From the NCBI GenBank assembly GCA_964533945.1, contig CAZHPA010000003.1, positions 1-64,000 on the forward strand: 64,000 nt of DNA, given 5' to 3'. Each line of letters begins with the position of its first letter. Position 1 is the stretch's first letter. The position numbers and the translations under genes are program-made. The notes below the pieces were generated by a model. That model was not told where the DNA came from. It searched no databases and was given only the letters and a program-made list of their open reading frames with translations. Source of the stretch: CAZHPA01 sp964533945. Its GTDB lineage: Bacteria; Bacillota; Clostridia; Lachnospirales; WRBF01. This document shows positions 16,100 through 25,132 of this stretch, one piece after another.

Positions 16100-17494
16100 T
16101 TGGCTATAAAAATAACAGATACAACATTACGTGACGGGCAGCAATCTCTAATTGCAACTCGTATGCCTATAGAAGAAATGTTGCCGATTTTAGAGAAAAT
16201 GGATAAAGTCGGTTTTTATTCAATGGAAGTTTGGGGAGGAGCAACTTTTGACTCTTGCCTTAGATTTTTAAAAGAAGACCCATGGGAACGTTTGCGTAAA
16301 ATAAAATCAATATGCAAAAACACAAAGCTTCAAATGCTTTTCCGTGGACAAAATATGTTGGGCTATCATACATACCCCGACGATATAGTTCAAGGCTTTT
16401 TAGAATGCGCAATTGGAAATGGAATTGACATTGTTAGAGTTTTTGATGCATTAAATGATATTAGAAATATAGAATCTTCTGTTAAAGCAATTAAAAAAGC
16501 AAAAGGTCATGCACAGCTTGCAATTTCGTATACAGTTAGTGACGTTCATACGCTTGATTACTATTTAAAATATGTTAAATCTTTAGAAAATATTGGCGCA
16601 GATTCTATTTGTATTAAAGATATGGCAGGGCTTTTAATTCCAACAAAAGCTTCAGAGCTTGTTTCAGCAATTAAAAAAGCAACCAAACTTCCGCTTCAAG
16701 TTCACACGCACTGTACAAGCGGCTTGGGCGACATAACATACGTTAAATCTGTTGAAGCCGGAGCGGATATAATTGACACAGCAATTTCACCATTTGCACT
16801 TGGAACTTCACAGCCGGCAACAGAAGTTATGGTTGAAACATTTAGAGGAACTCAATTCGATTCCAAATTAGATACAAATTTATTAGGGGAAATAGCAGAC
16901 TATTTCAGACCAATTAAGGAACGCGCAATAGATTCGGGCTTATTAGACCCAAAAATGCTTGGCGTTGATATTGCTTCTCTTTTATATCAAGTTCCTGGCG
17001 GTATGCTTTCAAACCTTCTGTCGCAATTAAAGCAGCAAAACGCTGCTGATAAGTTTACAGAAGTTTTAAAAGAAGTTCCAAGAGTTCGTGCAGATTTAGG
17101 CTATCCGCCTTTAGTTACGCCTTCAAGTCAAATTGTTGGAACGCAAGCCGTTATGAATGTTATAACAGGCGAACGCTATAAAATGGTTCCTAAAGAAACT
17201 AAAGAAATAGTTAGGGGAATGTATGGCAAAACTCCCGTTCCAATTAGCGCTGAAATTCAGAAAAAAATTATTGGCAACGATAAGCCAATAACTGTTCGCC
17301 CTGCCGATTTATTAAAGCCGGGGCTTAAAGCTGCAAAAGATGAAGTTAAAAAGTATTTGGAACAGAAGGAAGATGTTTTTTCCTATGCGCTTTTTCCGCA
17401 AATTGCAACTGATTTCTTTAAGTATCGTCAAGCCCAAAAATATAAAATAGACCCTAATTTAGGGGATAAAGAAAACGGGGTATACCCTGTTTAA
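16100..17494 (+). CDS. oadA: Oxaloacetate decarboxylase alpha / pyruvate carboxyltransferase subunit without biotin domain
   Basis: The product is 464 residues beginning with TTG 16100 behind AGGGGG. It is a TIM-barrel carboxyltransferase of the pyruvate-carboxylase type: DTTLRDGQQSLIATRM near the start, RVFDALNDIRN, the metal-binding LQVHTHCTSG, and the PGGMLSNL region of the C-terminal domain. It ends without a biotinyl domain; the separate carrier at 14506 supplies it. This corresponds to the 5S subunit of transcarboxylase or OadA. With the 12S-like gene at 12873, the operon holds both carboxyltransferase types. Confidence 0.93.
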   Translation: MAIKITDTTLRDGQQSLIATRMPIEEMLPILEKMDKVGFYSMEVWGGATFDSCLRFLKEDPWERLRKIKSICKNTKLQMLFRGQNMLGYHTYPDDIVQGFLECAIGNGIDIVRVFDALNDIRNIESSVKAIKKAKGHAQLAISYTVSDVHTLDYYLKYVKSLENIGADSICIKDMAGLLIPTKASELVSAIKKATKLPLQVHTHCTSGLGDITYVKSVEAGADIIDTAISPFALGTSQPATEVMVETFRGTQFDSKLDTNLLGEIADYFRPIKERAIDSGLLDPKMLGVDIASLLYQVPGGMLSNLLSQLKQQNAADKFTEVLKEVPRVRADLGYPPLVTPSSQIVGTQAVMNVITGERYKMVPKETKEIVRGMYGKTPVPISAEIQKKIIGNDKPITVRPADLLKPGLKAAKDEVKKYLEQKEDVFSYALFPQIATDFFKYRQAQKYKIDPNLGDKENGVYPV

Positions 17495-17511
17495 TCTTAA
17501 GTTTTAGATTA

Positions 17512-17546
17512 AAAAAAGGAACGGAGCAATTAGTCCGTTCCTTTTG
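17512..17546. terminator. Terminator of the decarboxylase operon
   Basis: AAAAGGAACGGA pairs with TCCGTTCCTTTT around a short loop, with A and T runs on both sides. It separates convergent genes and can act on both strands. Confidence 0.9.
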
Positions 17547-17562
17547 TGCATTGATTTTAACC

Positions 17563-17982
17563 TTATTCTATATTAAAACTTTGCGAGTTAAAATTGCTAT
17601 AAAACCTGCATTTGCTTGCTGTGAATCTTAATACGCAATAATCGGGGTCTGTTACCCCTAATTTATAGTACATAGTATCGTTTTGCTGCCATAGCATATG
17701 TTTATGAAAATCATCTTCAAGAACTTCTATTGTGCCGGTAAACATAACGCCCTTAAAAAATCTTCTGTCATAAAAATATATGCAAGCTTTAGAATTGGCA
17801 CGAAATTGTTCTATTTTCATTGATGACGTGTTAGTTGAAAAATAAAAGGTTTTTATACCCTCTCTTTTTCTCGGAAGTAGCATTGCTTTAATGCTAGGGA
17901 ACCCGTCTTCATCAATAGAGCCAATAAACGATATATTTTGGTGGTCTATTATATTTCCAATAACTTGTTCTGCATTTTTCAT
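17563..17982 (-). CDS. Pyridoxamine 5'-phosphate oxidase-like FMN-binding protein
   Basis: The product is 139 residues of the split-barrel flavin-binding family: SFIGSIDEDGFPSIKAML, then FYFSTNTSSMKIEQFRAN and ACIYFYDRRFFKGVMFTG. These small proteins bind FMN or related cofactors and reduce various substrates; true PNPOx activity is unlikely at this size. ATG 17982 is set by an AAAGGTGA site; an upstream in-frame GTG at 18000 overlaps that site. It lies 80 bases downstream of an HxlR-type regulator on the same strand and may be its target. Confidence 0.85.
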   Translation of the reverse strand: MKNAEQVIGNIIDHQNISFIGSIDEDGFPSIKAMLLPRKREGIKTFYFSTNTSSMKIEQFRANSKACIYFYDRRFFKGVMFTGTIEVLEDDFHKHMLWQQNDTMYYKLGVTDPDYCVLRFTASKCRFYSNFNSQSFNIE

Positions 17983-18061
17983 TATTAATTCACCTTTCAC
18001 AAAATGATAAGTAAATTATAATTTATAATGCTTACTATGTTAATTACTTACTTTTTTGTAA

Positions 18062-18418
18062 CTATAAAAACCCTTTTTCTTTTAGAAAATTCTCTTTGCC
18101 AATTTCAACCATTAATTCTATTCCAATTTCTTGCATAACAGATATTGCTTGCAACATTTTATTGCCCCGTAGTGACAAATAGTATTCCACTTTCAAAGGG
18201 TAGCCTTCAAATTGATTTTTGCCAATCATGCCAAATTCCAAAAGTTCATTTAATTGTTCAATTAATACTTTTTGGCTTATGCCTTTAATATTAGTTTTTA
18301 GGTTAGAAAGAGAACTTCTTTCTTTGCCTAATTGCCATAATATAATTGGCTTCCATTTACCCTTAATAATATCATGCGTTAAATCTAACGGGCAAGTATA
18401 TTCGGCTCTCATTTTCAT
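18062..18418 (-). CDS. HxlR-family transcriptional regulator
   Basis: The product is 118 residues with the family's opening Cys (AEYTCPLDLTHDIIKGKWKPIILWQL), a winged helix (GISQKVLIEQLNELLEFGMI) and YPLKVEYYLSLRG as the wing. HxlR proteins sense thiols, aldehydes or quinones and often control a nearby oxidoreductase; here the flavin-type gene at 17563 is the obvious candidate. ATG 18418 follows AAGGTGA; an in-frame TTG sits just upstream. Confidence 0.9.
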   Translation of the reverse strand: MKMRAEYTCPLDLTHDIIKGKWKPIILWQLGKERSSLSNLKTNIKGISQKVLIEQLNELLEFGMIGKNQFEGYPLKVEYYLSLRGNKMLQAISVMQEIGIELMVEIGKENFLKEKGFL

Positions 18419-18489
18419 TAGCAATCACCTTGCGTTAAATTTGTTAGTTTTATAGTAAAAGTTATTTTGGTTCAATGAATTTCCATTAT

Positions 18490-18942
18490 TTAATATAAGT
18501 TTTTAACTTTAAAATCTTTTTCGGCTTCTCTGCGCTGGTCTTTTTTAGCAATTGTTTGCCGCTTGTCGTATTCCTTTTTGCCTTTTGCAAGTGCTATATC
18601 TAGTTTAACAAGACTTTTTTCAAAATATATTTTGGTTGCAATTATAGTATAGCCATCTCTCATAACCGCTCCTATTAGCTTGTTTATTTCTGATTTATGC
18701 AAAAGAAGCCGTCGCTTTCTTAATGGGTCTTTGTTAAAAATATTGCCTTGCTCGTATGGGCTTATGTGCATATTTTCAATAAATGCCTGTCCGCCCTCAA
18801 TTCTAACATAGCTTTCTTTTAAATTGCACTTACCTTGCCGCAAAGATTTAACTTCTGTTCCAACAAGCTCAATTCCGGCTTGAAATGTTTCTTCTATAAA
18901 GTAGTCGTGAAAAGCTTTCTTGTTGTTTGCAATTAATTTCAA
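18490..18942 (-). CDS. smpB: SsrA-binding protein
   Basis: The product is 150 residues, full length: NKKAFHDYFIEETFQAGIEL, then VKSLRQGKCNLKESYVRI and the basic C-terminal tail KKEYDKRQTIAKKDQRREAE that enters the ribosome A site. It works with tmRNA in trans-translation to free stalled ribosomes. It starts with TTG 18942 behind TAAGGAGG, only two bases after the ppk stop, so it is the last gene of the ppx-ppk-smpB operon. No tmRNA gene was found in the 70 bases downstream. Confidence 0.96.
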   Translation of the reverse strand: MKLIANNKKAFHDYFIEETFQAGIELVGTEVKSLRQGKCNLKESYVRIEGGQAFIENMHISPYEQGNIFNKDPLRKRRLLLHKSEINKLIGAVMRDGYTIIATKIYFEKSLVKLDIALAKGKKEYDKRQTIAKKDQRREAEKDFKVKNLY

Positions 18943-18944
18943 AT

Positions 18945-21089
18945 TTATTCCTCCTTAATTTCATGGTAAATTGGCACAAAAAGGCTTGAGTTTTCTTCTT
19001 TTTGCGTTTGCTGTACTGCTCTAACTGCCAATTCATGAAACGTTAACTGTGCCTGCAAATGTTCTTTACCTCTTTTATCTATTTTTTCATAACTTCCGTC
19101 TTCATGCTTAATTCTAAGCTTGACTGTATCAGTTTGAATAATTTCAAGAACTTCTAAAACACGTTCTTTTAATTTTTCGTCTTCTATAGGAAATAAAACT
19201 TCAACCCGCCTATCTAAATTTCTTGGCATCCAATCTGCGCTTGATAGAAAAATTCTATTATTTCCGCTATTTTCAAAATAGAAAATTCTGCTATGTTCCA
19301 AAAACCTATCGACAACGTTTACAACCGTTATGTTATCTGAAACGCCTTTAATGCCTGTTTTTAAGCAGCAAATACCTCTAATTATAAGCTTAATTTTAAC
19401 GCCTGCAATTGAAGCACGGTATAGCGCTTGTATAATTGAAATATCTACAAGGGAATTCATTTTAGCAATAATTAAAGCGTTTTTGCCGGCTTTTGCGTTT
19501 TTAGTTTCATTATCTATATGTTTTATAAATGTTTGCCTTAATGTTGTTGGGGCAACGGCAATTTTATTCCAATCTGTGTTTATTGAATAACCTGTTAAAA
19601 CGTTAAATAGCGCCGAAATATCTTTTCCAAACGTTTCTTTGCACGTAAAAAAGCCGATATCGGTATAAATTTTAGCTGTAGAGTCGTTGTAGTTTCCTGT
19701 TCCTAAATGAATATACCGACGTATTCCATCATCTTCTTTACGAACAACAAGGCAAATTTTGCAATGTATTTTCAAACCAACAAGCCCATACACAACATGA
19801 CAGCCGCTTTTTTCAAGCTTTTTTGCCCAATTTATATTGTTTTCCTCATCAAATCTTGCCTTTAGTTCAACTAAAACCGTAACTTGCTTGCCATTTTCGG
19901 CTGCTGCTATAAGCGAATTTACAATGGGCGAATTGCCCGAAACACGGTATAATGTTTGCTTAATTGCCAAAACTTGTGGGTCGTGTGCGGCAGTTTTAAC
20001 AAAATCTAAAACGCAATCGAATGACTGGTACGGGTGATGAACAAGTACATCTTTGTTGCGTATAACTTGAAAAATATCTTTGTCTTTAAATTCAATGCAT
20101 GGCTGAGGAGGAAGCGGTTTATTAAGCAAATGTGAAAATTGCCTCGAATCAAGCATATTAATAAAACCATTCCAAACTGTTAAGTCGAGAGCGCCGCTTA
20201 TTTCATAAATATCGTTATCGTCAAGCTCTAAACAATTTTCTAAAAATATGCGTGACGATTTATCCATGCTTTTTTCAACTTCAATTCTAACAGGGTCGCC
20301 CCAGCGCCTTCTTTTAATTGATTTTTCAAGCTCTAAAAGTAAGTCTTCCGCTTCTTCTTCAACAAATTCAAGCCCCGAATCTCTTGTAATTCTAAAACAG
20401 TATGCATTAAGCACTTTATTACCTATAAAAAGTTTGCCAATGTATTGTTTTATAACATCTTCTAAAAATATAAACTTTTTGCCTTGTTCTTTAGGCGAAT
20501 CTAGTAGTTCTGTTGTTGGCAACGGAATAATTCTTGAAACAACCGTTGGTACTTGAACAACAGCAAAATTTTTCTCGTCTTTAGCATCACCTGAAAGCTC
20601 CGTAATAATATTTAGCGTTTTGTTATTTAATAGAGGAAATGGGCGGCTTTGGTCAATTGCCATTGGTGTTAGAATTGGATAAATTGTAGTTTCAAAATAA
20701 CTCTCTATAAACTCAATTTGTTTTTCGTTAAGTTCGTTAAAGCGTAAAAACGAAATTTGTTCAATTTCCAAAGAAGGAAGTATAGAACGGTTTAGGCAGC
20801 TGTATTGCTTGGAAACCATTTTATGTACCTTCTTACTAATTGCTTTAAGCTGTTCTGAAGCCGTCATACCAGATGGGTCTATTCCTTTAAAATCGGCAGC
20901 AACTTGATCCATAAGTCCGGAAACACGCACCATAAAAAATTCATCAAGGTTTGAAGCCGAAATTGCCAAAAAGCGCAATCTTTCCAAAACTGGGTTTGTT
21001 TTATCAAGGGCTTCTTCAAAAACACGAAAGTTAAATTCAAGCCAGCTTAATTCACGATTAAAATAATAGTTTTTATTATCTAAATTCAT
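18945..21089 (-). CDS. ppk1: Polyphosphate kinase
   Basis: The product is 714 residues with the usual four-part PPK1 order: an N-terminal helical domain (FNRELSWLEFNFRVFEEA), a head domain, and two phospholipase-D-like catalytic domains. Visible are KARFDEENNINWAKKLEKSG, the His of GLVGLKIHCK (autophosphorylation loop), TGNYNDSTAKIYTD and, near the end, RRVEVLFPI. It makes and uses inorganic polyphosphate with ATP. ATG 21089 overlaps the ppx stop as ATGA, so the two opposing enzymes are translationally coupled. Confidence 0.96.
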   Translation of the reverse strand: MNLDNKNYYFNRELSWLEFNFRVFEEALDKTNPVLERLRFLAISASNLDEFFMVRVSGLMDQVAADFKGIDPSGMTASEQLKAISKKVHKMVSKQYSCLNRSILPSLEIEQISFLRFNELNEKQIEFIESYFETTIYPILTPMAIDQSRPFPLLNNKTLNIITELSGDAKDEKNFAVVQVPTVVSRIIPLPTTELLDSPKEQGKKFIFLEDVIKQYIGKLFIGNKVLNAYCFRITRDSGLEFVEEEAEDLLLELEKSIKRRRWGDPVRIEVEKSMDKSSRIFLENCLELDDNDIYEISGALDLTVWNGFINMLDSRQFSHLLNKPLPPQPCIEFKDKDIFQVIRNKDVLVHHPYQSFDCVLDFVKTAAHDPQVLAIKQTLYRVSGNSPIVNSLIAAAENGKQVTVLVELKARFDEENNINWAKKLEKSGCHVVYGLVGLKIHCKICLVVRKEDDGIRRYIHLGTGNYNDSTAKIYTDIGFFTCKETFGKDISALFNVLTGYSINTDWNKIAVAPTTLRQTFIKHIDNETKNAKAGKNALIIAKMNSLVDISIIQALYRASIAGVKIKLIIRGICCLKTGIKGVSDNITVVNVVDRFLEHSRIFYFENSGNNRIFLSSADWMPRNLDRRVEVLFPIEDEKLKERVLEVLEIIQTDTVKLRIKHEDGSYEKIDKRGKEHLQAQLTFHELAVRAVQQTQKEENSSLFVPIYHEIKEE

Positions 21090-22612
21090 TTTAACATACA
21101 CCTCTTTTTCTTTAAAACGGGACTAATTCCAAAAACCTCCTTAAAAAATAAGCCTTTGCGATTAAAAGCCCAAAGCTCTAAATCTGTGTTTTTATCTGTT
21201 TTAATTACAACTTCTAAAACGTCATCTTCGATTTTAACGTCAATATCGTCAAATTTATGCTCTTTGTTTCGTTCTAATGCATCTGCAATTCTTAAAATTG
21301 CGCTTAATTTGGAAACTAAAACTCTATCTTCGTGAGTTAAATTTTTATAGTTTTCTTGTGTTACAGAAGGAGTTTGGCCGCTATGATAAAGGCAAATGTT
21401 TGCAACAACTTCAATTTCACGCATACTAAATGAAACTATATCGAACCCTTTGACCATATTATACGAATGAACATTGTGTAAACGCACATTAACAATTTTT
21501 CCAATATCACACAATGCTGCAGCTGCTTGAAGCAAAAGTTTTTCACGGCTACCTAATCCATGAACTTTTTTCATTTTATCGAATATTTTAATTGCGTATT
21601 TTTCAATTCTTTCAGAATGCGAAACATAAAGCGAAAAGCGTTTGGCAATTTCCCTAACTGAAAACATAGCATTTTTATTAAATTCTTTATTAATTTTCTC
21701 AACCTCGCTGGGGTATAGCTTTGAAAAAACAATTGAATCTCCTAAAAAGACAAGAGGTGCAATAATTTTAGTTGCAGATGTTAAGTTAAGCATACTATAG
21801 TAAATGCTAATACAAGGAAGTAAAACTTCTGCTTTTTCAATTGAAAGGTCGTAGTCTGTGCAAATTTTATCAACGCTTTTATGTTTAATTTCGTTATAAA
21901 ATTCTACAAGCTTGTCCTTCGAAATATAGAAAAATATGCCGTCTTTTTTAGCTTTGCAAAGCCTTCCAATCATAGAAATTTCACTACCTGATGCAATAAA
22001 ATTTTTAACTCCTTCGGGAATGTTTTTAGATAATAGTTCTGTGAAAGTTTTTAAATATTCTTCAATAACAATATGAAATTCTGCTGAATATTCTTGCAAT
22101 TGAGTAAATATTTCACTAATTCGCATAGAGCCGATTTTAATGTTTTGACTAAATGGAATTTTACCGTCGTTTAAAACTGAAATGCCAACATTTCCTGAAC
22201 CTATATATAACATTATTGCAGACTTTTTTAACTCCTCATCAATTAAATGCATCATAAGCTTGTATATTAAAAGCTTTTCTTCATAGTCTTCAAGAACTTG
22301 AACGTTAACAGATGTTTTAACTTTAATTTGGTCTAAAATATAGTCTTTATTCGTTGCTTCTCTAACGGCTGTTGTTGCAACAGCGTTAACTTCTGATATT
22401 CCATATTCTGCTGCAACTATTAAAAAGTTTTTAATAATATTACATATTTTATCAACCTTTTCAAAGCTTATTTTACCTATATCAAATGTATCTCTACCCA
22501 AACTTATTGGGTATGTTAGTGCTTCTAAATATTTAAGCTTATTTTTGCTTGGTTGTGCAATTCTTAATCTTAGTTCGTTCGAGCTTATATCTATTACAGC
22601 AACAGGTTTCAT
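21086..22612 (-). CDS. ppx: Exopolyphosphatase / Ppx-GppA family phosphatase
   Basis: The product is 508 residues. The N-terminal actin-like ASKHA domain begins AVIDISSNELRLRI with ATTAVREATNKDYI and IMLYIGSGNVGISVL, the phosphate-binding loops. From about residue 320 there is an HD-type helical domain (LLLQAAAALCDIGKIVNV, HSYNMVKG, LYHSGQTP). It degrades polyphosphate or pppGpp. Some loop residues differ from the textbook DxGSNS and GGGS motifs (DISSNE, YIGSGN), so the catalytic rate may differ. It is the first gene of the operon, with a GGAGGCG ribosome site. Confidence 0.9.
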   Translation of the reverse strand: MKPVAVIDISSNELRLRIAQPSKNKLKYLEALTYPISLGRDTFDIGKISFEKVDKICNIIKNFLIVAAEYGISEVNAVATTAVREATNKDYILDQIKVKTSVNVQVLEDYEEKLLIYKLMMHLIDEELKKSAIMLYIGSGNVGISVLNDGKIPFSQNIKIGSMRISEIFTQLQEYSAEFHIVIEEYLKTFTELLSKNIPEGVKNFIASGSEISMIGRLCKAKKDGIFFYISKDKLVEFYNEIKHKSVDKICTDYDLSIEKAEVLLPCISIYYSMLNLTSATKIIAPLVFLGDSIVFSKLYPSEVEKINKEFNKNAMFSVREIAKRFSLYVSHSERIEKYAIKIFDKMKKVHGLGSREKLLLQAAAALCDIGKIVNVRLHNVHSYNMVKGFDIVSFSMREIEVVANICLYHSGQTPSVTQENYKNLTHEDRVLVSKLSAILRIADALERNKEHKFDDIDVKIEDDVLEVVIKTDKNTDLELWAFNRKGLFFKEVFGISPVLKKKRCMLK

Positions 22613-22693
22613 TTTTTCGCCTCCATAAACCTATTTATATATGACCATTTTATACCTTATTATGTATTTTGTCACTATTTTTTAATGTAAAAA

Positions 22694-22719
22694 CAAAAGC
22701 GAAGTTACCCCCGCTTTTG
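22694..22719 (-). terminator. Terminator of the Asn/Thr-rich lipoprotein gene
   Basis: On the minus strand CAAAAGCG pairs with CGCTTTTG, followed by TTTTTAC, just past the stop codon at 22733. Confidence 0.78.
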
Positions 22720-22732
22720 CTTCTGTTTTCTA

Positions 22733-24916
22733 CTAAACTAAAATGTTTGTTGCGGCTTGTCCATTCCCTACATATCCTGTGCTTGGTATATTTGTTCCTT
22801 GAACGTTTGCTGTATTGTTTCCTACATTAGTTCTATTAGAATATACTGTATTGCCATTTCCTGTATAAATGTTGCTTGGTGCTGTGGTATTGCCATAAAC
22901 TCTAGTATTGTTTGTTGTTGCATTATTTGTTGCTGTATTTACATTATTTCTAACTGCATTATTTGTTGTTGTGTTCATATTGTTTGTTGTTGCATTTACA
23001 TTATTTCTAACTGCATTATTTGTTGTTGTGTTCATATTGTTTGTTGTTGAGTTGTTTAAATTTGTATTACGTGTATTATTTAATGTTCTTGTTGCAGTTG
23101 TTGCATTATTTACAGCTGCTGGATTACTTGTCATATTATTTACTCTGCCTATAGTCATATTATCACCATATATTCCAGTATTTGTTGTTGTATTATCATA
23201 TGCTCTATTTGTTGTTACATTATTATCGCCATATATTCTGGTTGACCTGTTATTTGTTGCTGTATTTACGTTGTTTGTAACTGTTGTATTTCTATTTCTT
23301 GTTGTTGCAGTATTAGTATTTCTTGTTGCTGTAGTACGTGGTGCTACTGTTGCATTATTTGTTGCTCTATTTACATTATTAGTAATTGCTGTATTTGTAT
23401 TTCTTGTTGTTGCGGTATTAGGTGTTACTGTTGTTGCAGTATTAGTATTTCTTGTTGCTGTAGTACGTGGTGCTACTGTTGCATTATTTGTTGCTCTATT
23501 TACATTATTAGTAATTGCTGTATTTGTATTTCTTGTTGTTGCGGTATTAGGTGTTACTGTTGTTTTCTTGTTTGTTGTTTTTGCTTTTGTTACTTTTGCT
23601 GTATTATTTGCAATTGCCGCATTAGTATTTTTTGCTGTTGTATTACGCTTTACTGTTGTATTAGTTGCTTTATTTTTTGCTACTGTTGCTTTTGTAGTTG
23701 TTGTTTTCGCTTTTGCCGCTGCATTTGTTACAGTTTTTTTACTTGTTGCCGGAGCTTTTTTTGTTACTGTAGTTTTTGCTGGTGCCGCTTTTGTTGTAGC
23801 TTTAGTTACATTATTTGTAATTGTGCTTGGCGTTGTTTTAGTTACATTATTTACATTTCTTGTTGTTACTGTTGTATTTCCGTCATTATTAACATAATAA
23901 GTTTTTAAAGGGCTGTTCATAATATTACTGGGAACATTTGTTGTTGTTCTATTTACGTTGCTGGGTGTTGTATAAATATTATTTGATGTCATTCCAGATG
24001 CCCTAGATGTTCTAGCTATATTATTTGTTAAAGTATTCCTGGGAGCAACAACATCAACTCTATTTGTTAAGTTATTTCCATATGCTCTGTTTGTTGTGTA
24101 ATTTGTTGCATAACTATCATAATTGTTGTTGTTTATGCGTGTTGCAGTATCATAATATGCCCTATTAATAGGTGCTGTTGTGCCATTATAAGCTGTTCCT
24201 GTATAAGTTCCATTATTATAAACTACATCATTACCATAATAGTTTCTTGCTGTAGTATAATCTCCTGCATAGTTATTTACACTGGGTGTATAATAATTTC
24301 TTCCATCTGCATAATTTCTGGAAGCATAGTTAACATTGTTGCTATAACTATAAGGTGCAGATGTTACTGTACGTGGTGCCGTTGTAGTTCTACCAACTTG
24401 GTTTGTTAAGCTTCTATTCATTGTGGTGTTTACATTATTATTAGTTCTTGCTGTAGCTCCATAACGATTGCTTGCATCGTTATAAGGTCTAGATACTGTA
24501 TAAGGTAATACTGTTCTTGGTGCTGTTGTAGTTCTACCAACTTGGTTTGTTAAAGTTCTGTTTATTGTTGTGTTGCCATCATTAACAATTCTTGTTGTAG
24601 TTCCATAACGGTCATTTACAGTACTTGTTCTATAAGTGTTGTCTGCAACTGTACTTGTTCCGGTTCTTGGGGTTCTGTAAGTTTCATTGCCATATCTTGT
24701 TGTGTACGTATTATCGGCAACTCTCCTTGCGTTTCTTCTATTGTAACTGGTATTATAGTTAGAGCGATTTACGCTATTTGTAAGGTTTTGCCCTGTTACA
24801 TTGGCTTCATTATTTTCAGGCGTATTTGATGAACAGCCTGTTATTCCTGTCGCCAAAGAAGCAACTAGCATAGCAGCCGATATAGTTGCAGCTATAAATT
24901 TTTTGTTACGCTTCAT
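22733..24916 (-). CDS. Asn/Thr/Arg-rich repetitive lipoprotein
   Basis: The product is 727 residues. It starts with a lipoprotein signal (ATISAAMLVASLATGITGCS, lipobox Cys near 28), so it should be anchored to the outer face of the membrane. The rest is low complexity, dominated by Asn, Thr, Arg, Ala, Val and Tyr, with motifs such as LTNQVGRTTTAPRTV and TNTAITNNVNRATNNATV. A Lys/Ala/Thr-rich section (about 360-450) is strongly basic. DNA-level tandem repeats of 129 and 57 bases lie within. No enzymatic domain is visible. A role as a wall-spanning, polyanion-binding or adhesive filler is possible, but not shown. Long antisense frames here are shadows. Confidence 0.8.
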   Translation of the reverse strand: MKRNKKFIAATISAAMLVASLATGITGCSSNTPENNEANVTGQNLTNSVNRSNYNTSYNRRNARRVADNTYTTRYGNETYRTPRTGTSTVADNTYRTSTVNDRYGTTTRIVNDGNTTINRTLTNQVGRTTTAPRTVLPYTVSRPYNDASNRYGATARTNNNVNTTMNRSLTNQVGRTTTAPRTVTSAPYSYSNNVNYASRNYADGRNYYTPSVNNYAGDYTTARNYYGNDVVYNNGTYTGTAYNGTTAPINRAYYDTATRINNNNYDSYATNYTTNRAYGNNLTNRVDVVAPRNTLTNNIARTSRASGMTSNNIYTTPSNVNRTTTNVPSNIMNSPLKTYYVNNDGNTTVTTRNVNNVTKTTPSTITNNVTKATTKAAPAKTTVTKKAPATSKKTVTNAAAKAKTTTTKATVAKNKATNTTVKRNTTAKNTNAAIANNTAKVTKAKTTNKKTTVTPNTATTRNTNTAITNNVNRATNNATVAPRTTATRNTNTATTVTPNTATTRNTNTAITNNVNRATNNATVAPRTTATRNTNTATTRNRNTTVTNNVNTATNNRSTRIYGDNNVTTNRAYDNTTTNTGIYGDNMTIGRVNNMTSNPAAVNNATTATRTLNNTRNTNLNNSTTNNMNTTTNNAVRNNVNATTNNMNTTTNNAVRNNVNTATNNATTNNTRVYGNTTAPSNIYTGNGNTVYSNRTNVGNNTANVQGTNIPSTGYVGNGQAATNILV
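22941..23048 (-). repeat. 57-bp tandem repeat in the lipoprotein gene
   Basis: Two nearly identical copies with 57-base period (copies start at 22941 and 22998) encode a 19-residue Asn/Thr unit. The period is a multiple of three, so copy-number change would keep the frame. Confidence 0.85.
23301..23558 (-). repeat. 129-bp tandem repeat in the lipoprotein gene
   Basis: Two copies of 129 bases (23301-23429 and 23430-23558), identical or nearly so over the whole unit, encode a 43-residue Asn/Thr/Ala block. The near identity suggests a recent duplication by slippage or unequal recombination. Confidence 0.88.
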
Positions 24917-25132
24917 AACATTTGCCTCCTGTTTTCTAAAATTTTAGATTTTAAATTATAAGATTTCGTTAAAACTTTATATATAATAATTTCGATTAAT
25001 AGTCAGGTTAAAAAGTTTTGCAAGTTTAATGTTTGGTGATTAGCTTGCAATTCTATTTTAAGCAAAATGCATAATTAAAATACTGTGTTTCGTTTGGAAT
25101 GCCAACAAATATATTACAGGGATTTGATTATA

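Noticed and set aside
18424..18490. tmRNA gene after smpB
   Set aside because: The gap is under 70 bases and shows no tRNA-like ends or tag frame.
22908..23897. A 329-residue plus-strand hydrophobic open frame
   Set aside because: It mirrors the Asn/Thr-rich lipoprotein on the other strand. AAC/AAT and ACA codons read in reverse give Val/Leu/Phe, so the hydrophobicity is an artefact.
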